From Acidobacteriota bacterium (lineage in GTDB: Bacteria > Acidobacteriota > Terriglobia > Bryobacterales > Bryobacteraceae): a stretch of 64,000 nucleotides of DNA. The notes beneath the pieces are model-generated. The model made no database searches. It saw nothing but the letters and a program-made list of their open reading frames with translations, and was not told the origin of the DNA. The DNA is taken from the NCBI GenBank assembly GCA_026394055.1, contig JAPKYZ010000048.1:62001-126000 (forward strand). The letters run 5' to 3'. Numbering within the stretch: the stretch's first letter is position 1; each line of letters begins with the position of its first letter. Below, one piece after another: positions 53,907 through 64,000 of this stretch. A program made the translations under genes and the position numbers.

Positions 53907-56153
53907 ATGAAATCGCTCCGTCGCGTCGCTGTTCTCGGTGCGGGCACTATGGGCTCGCGCATTGCCGGACACTTTGCCAATGCTGGTGTTCCTGTCCTGT
54001 TGTTGGATCTTCCTGGCGCTGCGGCCAAGGGCTTGGAAGCAGCGGTGAAAGGCAAGCCTCCCGCATTCTTCACCCCCACCGCGCCGACCTTGATCCAGAC
54101 CGGCACGCTCGACGATCTGTCGGGCTTGGCGGGTTGCGATTGGGTGATCGAAGCCGTGGTCGAGAATCTCGACATCAAGCGCCAGTTGTGGCCTCGTGTG
54201 ATCGCCGCCGCGCCTGCTGACGCGATTCTGTCTACCAATACCAGTGGCATCCCGCTAGCGAAGATTGCCGAAGGTTGGCCTGCGGATGCGGTACGCCGGT
54301 TCTGCGGCACGCACTTTTTCAACCCGCCGCGCTACCTGCACCTGCTGGAAGTGATCCCCGGTCCGGCCACCGATCCCGCGATTCTCGAATTTGTCAGCGA
54401 CTATGGCGACCGTCGCCTGGGCAAAGGTGTCGTCCTCTGCAAAGACACGCCGAACTTCATCTCCAACCGCATCGGCAGCTTCTTTGGCTCCACCGTGGCC
54501 AAGATCATGGTGGAAGGCGACTACACGATTGAGGAAGTGGACCTGATCACCGGTTCGCTCATCGGTCTGCCGAATTCGGCCAGCTTCCGCTTGCTCGACC
54601 TGGTGGGCGTCGACGTCTGGGCCTTTGTCGGCAAGAACCTTTACGACGCTGTGCCCGACGACCCGTGGCGCGAGCGTTTTCTGCCGCCGCCGTTCTTGAG
54701 CGCGCTGATGGAGAAGGGCTGGTTGGGCGACAAGTCCGGCCAGGGCTTCTACAAGAAGGTGGGTCCGCAGAAAGAGATCCACGCCATCGATTGGAAGACG
54801 CTGGAGTACCACCCGGCCGTCAAACCCAAGTTCCCAGAGGCCGAGGCGGGCAAGCAGATCGAGGACATGGGCGAGCGGCTGCGGACCCTGGTGGCCGGCA
54901 CCGGGCGTGTGGGCAGTTTCCTGTGGAAGCTGTTCTCGGACACATTCCTCTATTGCGCCGCCCGCATTCCGGAGATTGCCGATCGGCCCATCGATATTGA
55001 TCGCGCGATGCGGTGGGGCTATGCGCATAAGTTTGGTCCGTTTGAACTTTGGGACCTGTTGGGCTTCAACGCGGTCTGTGACCGGCTGGAGAACGATGGC
55101 CGCGCGCTCCCCGAAAGCGTCATCGCCATGCGCCGCGCGGGCGCCAAGGGCTGGTATCAGCCCGATGATCCGTCGCGGAAGCTGAAGGGCGCGATTTCGC
55201 TGGCCTCGGTGAAGTATCAGCGCGGCGTGGTGAAGGCCAATTCCGGCGCTTCGCTGATCGATCTGGGCGACGGCGTGTTGGGTCTTGAGTTCCATTCGAA
55301 GATGAACTCGCTGGGCGCTGACACGGTCCAGATGATCTACGCGGGCATTGAAGAGACCAACAAGAACTACGAGGCGATGGTGATCGCCAACGAAGGCGAG
55401 AACTTTTCGGTGGGCGCGAATCTGGCGCTGGTGCTGATGGCGGCATTTGAACAGGAGTGGGATGAGCTGAACGGCGCCATCCACCAGTTCCAGCAAGCGA
55501 TGATGGCCATCAAGTACGCGCCGAAGCCGGTGGTCGCGGCACCGTTCCAGCGGGCGCTGGGCGGTGGCTGCGAGATCGTGCTGCATTCGCGTGGGGTGCA
55601 GGCGGCGGCTGAGCTCTACATCGGGTTGGTGGAAGTGGGCGTGGGCTTGATTCCCGGCGCGGGCGGCTGTAAGGAGCTGATCACGCGCTTGAAGGATTCG
55701 CGCAAGGTATTCGACCTGATCGGCTACGCCAAAGTGTCCGGCTCCGCCGACGATGCCAAGAGCATGGGCTTGCTGGACAAGGCGGCCGGTATCTCGATGA
55801 ATCAGGACCGGTTGATCGCCGACGCCAAGGCGCTGGCGCTCTCCATGGTGCCTAGCTACGTGCCCGGCACGCCGCGGACCGACATCAAGGTCGGGGGCGC
55901 TTCGGCCAAGGCGTTGCTGCGTGTGGGCGCGTGGATGGCCCGGCAGGGCAACTACATCTCGGATCACGACGTCGTGATCGCCGGCAAGCTGGCCCACGTG
56001 CTCTGCGGCGGCGACCTGACCAGTGAGCAGCTGGTGAGCGAGCAGTATCTGCTCGACCTGGAGCGCGAAGCGTTCCTGAGCCTCTGCGTGACACCCAAGA
56101 CGCAAGAGCGCATTCAGGCGATGCTGAAGACCGGCAAGCCACTGCGTAACTAA
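53907..56153 (+). CDS. fadN: 3-hydroxyacyl-CoA dehydrogenase / enoyl-CoA hydratase fusion (FadN type)
   Basis: A 748-residue bifunctional beta-oxidation enzyme. The N-terminal dehydrogenase has the NAD motif [17 protein letters not shown] and [19 protein letters not shown]. The C-terminal hydratase domain (about 430-700) has [20 protein letters not shown] and [18 protein letters not shown]. The dehydrogenase-first order is that of Bacillus FadN rather than E. coli FadB/FadJ. It is the first gene of a fadN-fadA-fadE set. The ATG follows a weak GGGAG site. Confidence 0.93.
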   Translation: MKSLRRVAVLGAGTMGSRIAGHFANAGVPVLLLDLPGAAAKGLEAAVKGKPPAFFTPTAPTLIQTGTLDDLSGLAGCDWVIEAVVENLDIKRQLWPRVIAAAPADAILSTNTSGIPLAKIAEGWPADAVRRFCGTHFFNPPRYLHLLEVIPGPATDPAILEFVSDYGDRRLGKGVVLCKDTPNFISNRIGSFFGSTVAKIMVEGDYTIEEVDLITGSLIGLPNSASFRLLDLVGVDVWAFVGKNLYDAVPDDPWRERFLPPPFLSALMEKGWLGDKSGQGFYKKVGPQKEIHAIDWKTLEYHPAVKPKFPEAEAGKQIEDMGERLRTLVAGTGRVGSFLWKLFSDTFLYCAARIPEIADRPIDIDRAMRWGYAHKFGPFELWDLLGFNAVCDRLENDGRALPESVIAMRRAGAKGWYQPDDPSRKLKGAISLASVKYQRGVVKANSGASLIDLGDGVLGLEFHSKMNSLGADTVQMIYAGIEETNKNYEAMVIANEGENFSVGANLALVLMAAFEQEWDELNGAIHQFQQAMMAIKYAPKPVVAAPFQRALGGGCEIVLHSRGVQAAAELYIGLVEVGVGLIPGAGGCKELITRLKDSRKVFDLIGYAKVSGSADDAKSMGLLDKAAGISMNQDRLIADAKALALSMVPSYVPGTPRTDIKVGGASAKALLRVGAWMARQGNYISDHDVVIAGKLAHVLCGGDLTSEQLVSEQYLLDLEREAFLSLCVTPKTQERIQAMLKTGKPLRN

Positions 56154-56166
56154 GCCGCTGCGTAAC
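56135..56166. repeat. 16-bp tandem duplication at the end of fadN
   Basis: Two 16-base units (56135-56150 and 56151-56166, AAGCC.CTGCGTAAC) differ at 2 positions. The fadN TAA stop begins the second unit. It appears to be a local duplication between fadN and fadA. Confidence 0.7.
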
Positions 56167-56209
56167 CAGAACCACCAAGCACCCGAGTTTTGAAGAGCCA
56201 AAAGGTTGT

Positions 56210-57361
<1,152 letters not shown>

Positions 57362-57383
57362 CGACCTTTGTTAAGCTGAGGTT

Positions 57384-57629
57384 ATGGACGAGTTTGATCG
57401 CAAGATAGCTGAACTCGCTGCCCGCGGGGCAGAGACCGATGAGCGTGTCCGTGCGCTACTGCGAGTGGCGGAGCTGCATCAGGAGCGGATCGATCACCTG
57501 GATCAGGCCATGGCAACCTTGGCCGACTCGATGATCGGTATCCGAGAAGCCGAACAACGGGCGGATGAGCGAGTGGCGGCGTTGGTGAGCGCCATCGGTG
57601 AGTTTATCCGCCAGCGCCCGCAGGGTTAG
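57384..57629 (+). CDS. Small coiled-coil protein
   Basis: An 81-residue protein without cysteines or signal peptide, rich in Glu, Arg and Ala, with a heptad-like pattern along its length (HQERIDHLDQAMATLADS, QRADERVAALVSAIGE). It probably forms a coiled coil. No family is recognised. It lies 22 bp after fadA, likely in the same transcript, and is convergent with the YCII-domain gene. Confidence 0.7.
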   Translation: MDEFDRKIAELAARGAETDERVRALLRVAELHQERIDHLDQAMATLADSMIGIREAEQRADERVAALVSAIGEFIRQRPQG

Positions 57630-57670
57630 GCCAGTTCGGGCCAGCGTAGAAGAGGCGGTCAAGAACGCCC

Positions 57671-58375
57671 TTACTTCTTCTCGGGCATCACACCCTCGGC
57701 CACATACCACTCAAACGCCTGTGTCCGCACCCAGCCCGCTTTGGCCATCGGCTCTTCGGCGGCGATCTTGTTGGCTTCGGCTAGATCGGGGTTGCGCAGA
57801 ATCAGAATCGCGGCCATCTCTTTTGAGTTCATCAGTGGACCACCGGCGGCGAACTTGCCTTCCTGGTCGAGGCGTTTGGTGAAGGCTTGGTGAGCCTGCA
57901 GGGTGGGCGCGGCGGCAGAGGCGGTGAGGTCCGCGGGAGTCTTGTCCGTCTTCCAATAGACCACCAGTGCGTGCTTGGTCATGGCGTACTTAGCCTTGGG
58001 GTCAGCCTTCAACTGGGTGGCGAGGGTGTCGCCGATGCCGGGGGTGCCCATCCAGTCCGCCAGGTCCACTTTTAGGCGCTGATTGGTGACGACGGGGTCG
58101 TCGCTTGACATCTTCACCGCTTCGGCCAGCGTGACGCCCTTGAAGATCAGCACACCGCGCAAGTCGGGCGACCCGGCCAGCGGGCCGGCGCCGATCAAGG
58201 CTCCGCTTTGGGCCATCTGGTTCAGGTGGGCCATATGCTTCTCCTGAATCGCCTCCGCTTCCGCTGCCGGAATCTGCTTGCGGTTGGGGTTGACGCGCAG
58301 GAAGCCGAACACATAGGGCGTTGCCGTCTGAGCCCACATGGTGGCGCCCAAGGTGAAGCACAAGAGAAATCGCAT
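57671..58375 (-). CDS. Exported protein with two YCII-like domains
   Basis: A 234-residue protein with a signal peptide (MRFLLCFTLGATMWAQ) and two copies of a YCII-like ferredoxin-fold unit. The first is about residues 20-120 (GFLRVNPNRK ... GPLAGSPDLRGVLIFK), the second about 130-225 (ALVVYWKTDK ... GPLMNSKEMAAILILR). The family's His-Asp site was not verified. Function unknown. It is oriented against the fad genes. Confidence 0.8.
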   Translation of the reverse strand: MRFLLCFTLGATMWAQTATPYVFGFLRVNPNRKQIPAAEAEAIQEKHMAHLNQMAQSGALIGAGPLAGSPDLRGVLIFKGVTLAEAVKMSSDDPVVTNQRLKVDLADWMGTPGIGDTLATQLKADPKAKYAMTKHALVVYWKTDKTPADLTASAAAPTLQAHQAFTKRLDQEGKFAAGGPLMNSKEMAAILILRNPDLAEANKIAAEEPMAKAGWVRTQAFEWYVAEGVMPEKK

Positions 58376-58474
58376 GCGCCAATTCTATTCCCATCAAGTG
58401 ACCCGGCGCGACGGCGTAGAATATTAGCGTCTCGCCCGTTGGGCGGTGAATCATTTGAGTCCGAGGTTTAATTC

Positions 58475-60268
58475 ATGGCCACGCTAGCCGTTCCTGTCGT
58501 TCCCACCATCAAAGGTGGCGCCTTCCTTCTTGAAACCCGCACGCCGCAGGAGATCTATTCACCCGAAGACTTCACGGATGAGCATCGCGCCATTGCCAAG
58601 ACCACCGAAGAGTTCTGGGCCAAGGAAGTAGGCCCCAACGTTGAGGCCATCCAGCAGGGCGATAAGGCGCTGGCCATTTCGATTGTGAAGAAGTCCGCGC
58701 AACTGGGCCTGACCGCCGTCACCGCTCCGGAAGAGTACGGCGGCATGGAGATGGACATGGTGGCGCAGATGGTGGTGGCCGAGGCGCTCTCAAAAGACGG
58801 CAGCTATTCCGGCTGGCACGGCGCCCATGCGGGTATCGGCACCACGCCGGTGCTGCTGTGGGGCACGCCCGCGCAAAAGGAAAAGTACCTTACCAAGCTG
58901 GCTTCCGCTGAACTGATCGGCGCCTATTGCTTGTCTGAGCCGCAGGCTGGTTCGGACGCCTTGGCTGCCAAGACCCGGGCGGATCTCTCCGCCGATGGCA
59001 CGCACTACATCCTGAACGGTCAGAAGATGTGGATCACCAATGGCGGCGGGGCGGACCTCTACACGGTGTTCGCCAAGATCAACGGCGAGAAGGACAAGTT
59101 CACCGCGTTTCTGGTGGAGCGCGCGTGGCCCGGCGTCCAGCCCGGCCATGAAGAAAAGAAGATGGGCATCAAGGGCAGCTCGACGACGGCGGTCTATTTT
59201 GACAACGTGAAGGTGCCTGTCGAGAACGTGTTGGGCGAGATCGGCCGCGGCCACATTATTGCGTTCAATGTGCTGAACCTGGGCCGGCTTAAGCTGGGGC
59301 CGTTTGCGGTGGGCGGGTCGAAGAACGTGCTCTCGGTGTCGATCAAGTACGCCAAGGAGCGGCAGGCATTTGGCCAGCCGATCGCCAACTTCGGCCTGAT
59401 GCAGCATAAGATCGCCGAGATGGCGATCAAGATCTTTGCCGCCGAATCGATGACCTATCGTGTGGTGGGCGACATTGAATCGAACTTGCAGGGCTGGAGC
59501 TGGAAGTCCGACAACGCCGCCCATACTTACCTCAAGGCGGTGGAGGAGTTCGCCGCCGAATGCAGCTACATCAAGGTATTCGCCAGCGAGACGCTGGACT
59601 ACGTGGTGGACGAAGGCGTGCAGATCCATGGCGGCTACGGCTATCACCAGGACTATCTGGTGGAGCGCGCCTATCGCGACTCGCGCATCAACCGTATCTT
59701 TGAAGGTACTTCCGAGATCAACCGTCTGCTGGCCACCGGCACGCTGCTGAAGCGCGCCCAACGCGGCACGCTGCCCCTGGTGGCCGCCGTGAAGGCTCTG
59801 CAAGCGGAGTTGATGGCTCCCCCGGCGTTGAGCGCTGGAGCCTTGAGCGCCGCTGAAGAAGAGAACCGCATGGCCGCCAATGCCAAGAAGCTGGCGCTGC
59901 TGTGCCTGGGCGCCGCCTATCAACGCTTCATGGACAAGGTGGAACGCGAACAGGAAGTGATGGCGGGCATCACCGACATCGCGATGAATGCGTTTGCGAT
60001 CGAATCCGTCTCCCTGCGAGCGCAAAAGCTGGCCGCGCTGGGCAAGGGTGAGATGGCGGCGGCAATGTCCGCTGTATTCTGCCGTGAAGCGATGGACCTC
60101 TGCGAGCAGACGGCGAAGGTGGTGCTTTCGGCCTGTGCCGAAGGCGACAACCTGCGGATCATGTTGGCCGCGGTGAAGCGCCTGGCTAAGTATGAGCCCG
60201 CGAACTCGATCGGCCTGCGCCGCCAGATCGCGGAAAAGCTGATCGCGGCGGAAAAGTACACCTTGTAG
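58475..60268 (+). CDS. fadE: Acyl-CoA dehydrogenase (FadE type)
   Basis: An FAD-dependent first step of beta-oxidation. The 597-residue protein has the acyl-CoA dehydrogenase core: GAYCLSEPQAGSDA, MWITNGGGADLYTVFAK, KMGIKGSSTTAVYFDNVKVP, RQAFGQPI, and the likely catalytic Glu in RIFEGTSEINR (near 411). The about 190-residue C-terminal extension beyond the 400-residue core matches the long Bacillus FadE type. It completes the fadN-fadA-fadE set, about 850 bp after the coiled-coil gene. A GAGG site precedes the ATG. Confidence 0.94.
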   Translation: MATLAVPVVPTIKGGAFLLETRTPQEIYSPEDFTDEHRAIAKTTEEFWAKEVGPNVEAIQQGDKALAISIVKKSAQLGLTAVTAPEEYGGMEMDMVAQMVVAEALSKDGSYSGWHGAHAGIGTTPVLLWGTPAQKEKYLTKLASAELIGAYCLSEPQAGSDALAAKTRADLSADGTHYILNGQKMWITNGGGADLYTVFAKINGEKDKFTAFLVERAWPGVQPGHEEKKMGIKGSSTTAVYFDNVKVPVENVLGEIGRGHIIAFNVLNLGRLKLGPFAVGGSKNVLSVSIKYAKERQAFGQPIANFGLMQHKIAEMAIKIFAAESMTYRVVGDIESNLQGWSWKSDNAAHTYLKAVEEFAAECSYIKVFASETLDYVVDEGVQIHGGYGYHQDYLVERAYRDSRINRIFEGTSEINRLLATGTLLKRAQRGTLPLVAAVKALQAELMAPPALSAGALSAAEEENRMAANAKKLALLCLGAAYQRFMDKVEREQEVMAGITDIAMNAFAIESVSLRAQKLAALGKGEMAAAMSAVFCREAMDLCEQTAKVVLSACAEGDNLRIMLAAVKRLAKYEPANSIGLRRQIAEKLIAAEKYTL

Positions 60269-60345
60269 GGCCCTCGGAATGCTGCTGCCCGGGGCGCGAA
60301 AGGTACAACCCCGGCCAGCGTGACATCGGCTCTTGTGAGGCGCCT

Positions 60346-61761
60346 TCAGCGCACGCGGTCGCGGTAAGAATCGCCCACATAGATGCGGACCACCTTGCCG
60401 TCCTTTTCGGTGAAGCGCACGGTTTCGCCCACCGCACCACCGCCACCGGGCGCTTCCAGCCGGAACAGGCCGTTGCCCAGGGGCTCCAGGCGCTGCTCGG
60501 CGGAGAGCGTTTCGAGATCAGGGTCGATCATCACCAGACGCTGGTTCAGTTCGACTACTTCCAGCTCGCCTGACGGGGAAGAGTAGTGGCCGGCAAAGCG
60601 GCTCCAGGTAACGTCCCAGGGGATCGTCTTCTTGGGCGCGGCCCCGGCTTTGCCAACGGCCTCGCCCACGGTGTCCATCAGCCGCATGGCGATCGCGGCC
60701 GGACCCGCGTCGTCGCCGTTGGTCAGCACAACTACGCCCACTTTGCTGTCGAGCTGAATGAAGGTCTGCGTCTTGTAGCCCGGGTAGCTGCCGCCGTGGC
60801 CGACGTAGAGCTTGTCCTTCACCCGGTTGACGGCGAAGCCGATGGCGTTGCCGCGGGTCCAGTCATTTTCCAGGCGCCGGACCCGGTGCATCTCCCGCAG
60901 GGAGCCGGTGTTCAAGATCTGCGCGCCGCCGGTCTTGCCGGTGCGCATCTGCAATGAGACAAAGCGCGCCATGTCTTCGACGGTGGAGGTCAGCCCCGTG
61001 GCCGGGCCCATGGCCTTGGCATCGATAAACGGCAGCGTTGCGCGTGACCCGTCCGGCATGCGGCGGCCGTAGCCGGTGGCAAGACCGGGGACCTTTTGGT
61101 CGAAGCTCGAATCCTTCATGCCGAGTGGCGCGAAGATGTGGCGTTCGACGTAGGCGCTGTAGCGTTCGCCCGAGACGTTCTCGACAATCATGCCCGCCAG
61201 CGTCAGCGCGAGATTGGAGTACTTCCACCGCACCTCCGGCGAATAGGGCGCGCGGTGCGTAGCCAGGTACTGCTTCACTTCCGCCGCGTCAGGAAAGCGA
61301 TAGTCCACCCAGTGCGAGCCGGCCTCGCGCGGCAGGCCGGAGGCGTGGGTCAGCAACTCTTCGATGGTAATGGCCGGATCATCCGGGTCGGCCGGCGTGA
61401 TGGCGAAGCCCGGCAGGTACTTGGTGATGGGATCGTCCAGGCGCAGTTTGCCGGCCTCGCGGAGTTGCATGATCGCCGTGGCCGTGAACAGCTTGGAGTG
61501 CGACGCCATCCGGAACTTCGTGGCGCTGGTCAGCGGAGACTTGGCCGCGGTATCGGCAAAGCCAAAGCCCTTTGACCAGACCAGCTGTTGATCATGCACG
61601 ACGCCCACCGCGACACCCGGCAGCGCCCGGTGCACCATCTGGCCATTCATCCAGGCCTCAAACAAGCGGATGGCGCCTTTCACGTCAGCGTTGTTGCCGA
61701 CAGCGGCGGGGAGCAGGGCGGGGAACGAAAGGAGCAGTGCGAAACAGGCGAACCGGGACAT
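60346..61761 (-). CDS. Exported serine hydrolase (class C beta-lactamase/DD-peptidase family)
   Basis: A 471-residue protein with a signal peptide (CFALLLSFPALLPAA). The motifs are Ser87-Lys90 in ASHSKLF, YSN (Y181-N183) in WKYSNLAL, and HGGS in VGHGGSYPG. The C-terminal 110 residues form a lipocalin-like domain (WSRFAGHYSSPSGELEVVEL). It resembles the gene at 46250 but is not a close duplicate. Substrate unknown. Confidence 0.9.
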   Translation of the reverse strand: MSRFACFALLLSFPALLPAAVGNNADVKGAIRLFEAWMNGQMVHRALPGVAVGVVHDQQLVWSKGFGFADTAAKSPLTSATKFRMASHSKLFTATAIMQLREAGKLRLDDPITKYLPGFAITPADPDDPAITIEELLTHASGLPREAGSHWVDYRFPDAAEVKQYLATHRAPYSPEVRWKYSNLALTLAGMIVENVSGERYSAYVERHIFAPLGMKDSSFDQKVPGLATGYGRRMPDGSRATLPFIDAKAMGPATGLTSTVEDMARFVSLQMRTGKTGGAQILNTGSLREMHRVRRLENDWTRGNAIGFAVNRVKDKLYVGHGGSYPGYKTQTFIQLDSKVGVVVLTNGDDAGPAAIAMRLMDTVGEAVGKAGAAPKKTIPWDVTWSRFAGHYSSPSGELEVVELNQRLVMIDPDLETLSAEQRLEPLGNGLFRLEAPGGGGAVGETVRFTEKDGKVVRIYVGDSYRDRVR

Positions 61762-61807
61762 GGATTAGACGGTAGCTGACTGCCGAGGTCAACGGCAAGT
61801 GCTCCGC

Positions 61808-61852
61808 AAAAACAAAGATGCCCGGAACCGTTGCGTGACGGCGCCGGGCATC
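61808..61852 (-). terminator. Rho-independent terminator of the TonB-receptor gene
   Basis: On the minus strand, a 9-bp stem GATGCCCGG/CCGGGCATC (61844-61852 pairs with 61817-61825) with an 18-base inner loop is followed by TTTGTTTTT (complement of 61808-61816). It lies 25 bp after the receptor stop codon. This is the clearest terminator in the window. Confidence 0.85.
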
Positions 61853-61876
61853 GGATGATCGAACGATCGGACCGGA

Positions 61877-64000
61877 CTAGAAGGTGACCTTCAAGCCGAT
61901 CTGGACTTCGCGGGGGCCGTTGGGGGCGGCCTGGGCACCAGTGACCTTACCGAAGTTGGGGCTGGTGATGTCGCCGTTGGGGTTGTTGAACTTGGGCGTG
62001 TTGGAGGAGTTAAAGCTCTCCAGGCGCAGCTCAGCCTTAAACCTTTCGGTGACATCGAAGCGGCGGAACAGAGAGGCATCAATGTTGAATAGGCCAGGGC
62101 CGTTGAAGACGTTGCGGCCGATGTTGCCAAACGTTCCCGCGGCCGGTTGGGCAAAGCTGGCGGGATCAAACCACGTGGTCTGGGTTCCGATGCCCTTGGG
62201 GTTGCTGTAGGCACCCACCAGATTGGGGTCATTGGAGCTGCCGGGGGCGTTGATGATGCCACCGGGGACGCTCAGGTTGAACGGCGCGCCGGTCTGGGCG
62301 GTCAAGATGCCGTTGATCTGCCAGCCGCCGGCGATCCACGCCGCCGGTCCGGAGGTGAGCATCTTCTTGCCCTTGCCGAACGGCAGTTCGTAGATGTAGC
62401 TCTGCACGAACACGTGGCGCACATCGCCATCGCCGCGCGCCCGGTTGCGCTGCGGGTTGATGTAGTAGCGGAAACCGCCGTTGTCGGCGCCCACCGAATC
62501 GATGGCCTTGGCCCAGGTGTAGGCCGTGGTGAGCGCGAAGCCGTTCTTGAAGCGGCGGTCGAGCTTAGTTTGCATCGAATGATAGTTCGAACTGGTGCCG
62601 AAGAAGATGTTGTTGATCGCATCGCGGCGCCCGAACAACACGTTGAACGGTTGACCGGCGGCACCAGCGCCCACGGTTAATCCAGGGTTCATGTTCAAGA
62701 CGCCCGTAATGCCGGTGCCCTTGTTGCCGACGTAGGCCACTTCCAAGGCCAACTGGCCAGGGAGCTGGCGCTGCACGGCCAGGTTCCAGCTCTGGACGTA
62801 GGCTTCACGCGCGTCGGAGCGGATGTAGTTGAACACTGAAGCCGGGGCGGGCGTGATGATGCCGTTTGAAGGAATGGGATACGGGACGAAAGCCGGGAAA
62901 CCCTGGCGCATCGAACCGGCGGTGGTGAAGGCGCTGGAGGCCTGGAACGAATTGTTCTCGCGCACAGGGAAGTTGAACGCGTAGCCGTTGTCGGCCAGCG
63001 GCACCCAGCTGATGCCGTAGCCGCCGCGGAGGACGGTCTTCTCATTCCAGCGGTAAGCCATGCCGAGTCGCGGCGCAAAGCTGGTGTAGTAAGTCTTGCG
63101 GCCCAGGTTCATCGGGACGTTGCCGACACCGCCAACTTCCAGCGAGTTGGTGTAGGGGTTGAAGTTGGAGAACCCACGCGCGACGCGCGGCACGGGCGGC
63201 GGCCACAGCTCATGCCGCAGGCCGATGTCCACGGTCAGCTTCGAGTTCACCTGCCACTTGTCCTGCAGATAGCTGAAAAACGGGCGCTGCAGGAAGGTGG
63301 GGAAGATCAGCGGCAGGTCGCGGCCCATCTGGTTCGGCGCGTCCAGCAGGAAGCTGGCGAAAGCGTTCGAGAAGCTTTGCGCGGAACCGTTGCTGATCTG
63401 CCCGGCGGCATTGCGGACCGCCAGCGACGCTGTGCCTTCGGTAAAGTTGAAGCGGCCGCGCGGGTTGAAGGTCTGGTTCTGCAGCAGCTCATCACGATTG
63501 CGGCGGTAGTCGACGCCGAACTTGATGGTGTGGTTGCCGATGGTCTTGGTGTTGTTGACGATGAAGTTGAGGTTGGTCTCACCGCGCTCCCAGGGGAGGC
63601 TGGCGGAGTAGCCCACCACCGGGTTGGTGAACCCGTTGATTTGGATGTTGGTGACGCCGCCGGTGAAATCGGAGACGTTGACGCCGGGGATGCCGAGCTC
63701 TTGCGAAGTCTTCAACTCACTGTCTGCGTTCTTGGCGTTGTTGCGGTAGTACATCACGCCCAGGCGGACTTCGGTGATCATGGTCGGGCTCCAGACGCGG
63801 GTGTAGTTCAACGCGCCGTTGATCGCCTTCTGGTTGCCGGTGCCCGCGAAGTCGCGGAAGCCGCCGCCTTTGACGCCATAGAGCGGCGGGTCGTAGATGG
63901 TGGACTGTTGCCGCGAATAGCGGACGCTGATCCGGTCATTGGCGCTGATCTGGTAGTCCACCTTGCCGTCGCCGCCATCGGTGTCCTTCTGGCGGACGGT
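61877..64000 (-). CDS. TonB-dependent receptor, Oar-like (5' end outside window)
   Basis: The visible 707 residues are the C-terminal part of an outer-membrane beta-barrel. The strands include NDRISVRYSRQQ, FGVDYRRNRDELLQN, LGMAYRWNEKTVLRGGYG and the final VQIGLKVTF (ending in Phe, as outer-membrane proteins do). The frame continues beyond the last base; the GTG at 63961 is internal. The missing N-terminus should carry a carboxypeptidase-regulatory domain and plug, as in Oar-type receptors of Acidobacteria. The substrate is unknown; no adjacent partner gene is visible. Confidence 0.9.
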   Translation of the reverse strand, partial: TVRQKDTDGGDGKVDYQISANDRISVRYSRQQSTIYDPPLYGVKGGGFRDFAGTGNQKAINGALNYTRVWSPTMITEVRLGVMYYRNNAKNADSELKTSQELGIPGVNVSDFTGGVTNIQINGFTNPVVGYSASLPWERGETNLNFIVNNTKTIGNHTIKFGVDYRRNRDELLQNQTFNPRGRFNFTEGTASLAVRNAAGQISNGSAQSFSNAFASFLLDAPNQMGRDLPLIFPTFLQRPFFSYLQDKWQVNSKLTVDIGLRHELWPPPVPRVARGFSNFNPYTNSLEVGGVGNVPMNLGRKTYYTSFAPRLGMAYRWNEKTVLRGGYGISWVPLADNGYAFNFPVRENNSFQASSAFTTAGSMRQGFPAFVPYPIPSNGIITPAPASVFNYIRSDAREAYVQSWNLAVQRQLPGQLALEVAYVGNKGTGITGVLNMNPGLTVGAGAAGQPFNVLFGRRDAINNIFFGTSSNYHSMQTKLDRRFKNGFALTTAYTWAKAIDSVGADNGGFRYYINPQRNRARGDGDVRHVFVQSYIYELPFGKGKKMLTSGPAAWIAGGWQINGILTAQTGAPFNLSVPGGIINAPGSSNDPNLVGAYSNPKGIGTQTTWFDPASFAQPAAGTFGNIGRNVFNGPGLFNIDASLFRRFDVTERFKAELRLESFNSSNTPKFNNPNGDITSPNFGKVTGAQAAPNGPREVQIGLKVTF

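Noticed and set aside
54255-56201. A 648-codon open frame antisense to fadN
   Set aside because: It has no family motif and mirrors the codon bias of the GC-rich fadN gene, which is clearly real; long antisense frames are expected here.
58790-60025. A 411-codon open frame antisense to fadE
   Set aside because: Its sequence is His/Arg/Gln-rich shadow coding without motifs; fadE on the plus strand is strongly supported.

Overview
The window looks like a chromosome segment of an Acidobacteriota bacterium, most likely from the Bryobacterales/Solibacteraceae group. It is GC-rich and densely coded on both strands. It carries typical features of that group: an Oar-like TonB-dependent receptor, large secreted proteins with IPT-like or carboxypeptidase-regulatory domains, Tat-exported TIM-barrel isomerases, a Ser/Thr kinase with a membrane half, several exported serine hydrolases, and many intergenic palindromic repeats. 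The assignment rests on gene content and protein style. No rRNA gene, tRNA gene, CRISPR array, complete insertion sequence or prophage was seen.

Layout. 1-11.1 kb: mltG-ruvX, an AI-2E-type permease, an exported isomerase followed by a lipoprotein whose signal peptide is split by a frameshift, an MFS exporter, trpS, a TrmA/RlmD-type RNA methyltransferase, a secreted IPT-like protein and an alpha/beta hydrolase. 11.1-12.7 kb: a 43-bp repeat array, an unassigned radical SAM enzyme and a 15-bp repeat upstream of it. 12.7-23.5 kb: a NarL-type response regulator, then a tightly packed minus-strand run (Ser/Thr kinase, ggt, TIM-barrel protein, asnS, arginase, ddl, S41 protease). 23.6-24.9 kb: a compositionally different two-gene island with a 12-cysteine secreted peptide and an exported partner. 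24.9-35.6 kb: an AraC regulator divergent from a P460-type cytochrome with a TPR-like tail, a mannonate dehydratase-like protein, an EamA transporter, an exopolysaccharide sugar transferase, an amidohydrolase and a DevABC-like ABC exporter. 35.8-46.2 kb: an ankyrin/heme/toroid fusion, a DUF418 protein, a regulatory-domain secreted protein, a NUDIX enzyme, rph-rdgB and a transglutaminase-like membrane protein. 46.2-53.8 kb: a beta-lactamase-like hydrolase, selA, a U32 peptidase, NUDIX, PIG-L and UPF0104 genes. 53.9-60.3 kb: a fadN-fadA-fadE beta-oxidation set. 60.3-64 kb: another beta-lactamase-like hydrolase and the 3' part of a TonB receptor gene with a clear terminator.

The most notable non-standard signals are the Cys-rich peptide pair, dispersed hairpin repeats in every convergent intergenic gap longer than about 90 bp, repeat arms that contain the stop codons of neighbouring genes, and several domain fusions (ankyrin-cytochrome-toroid, P460-TPR, ABC ATPase with a long C-terminal extension).
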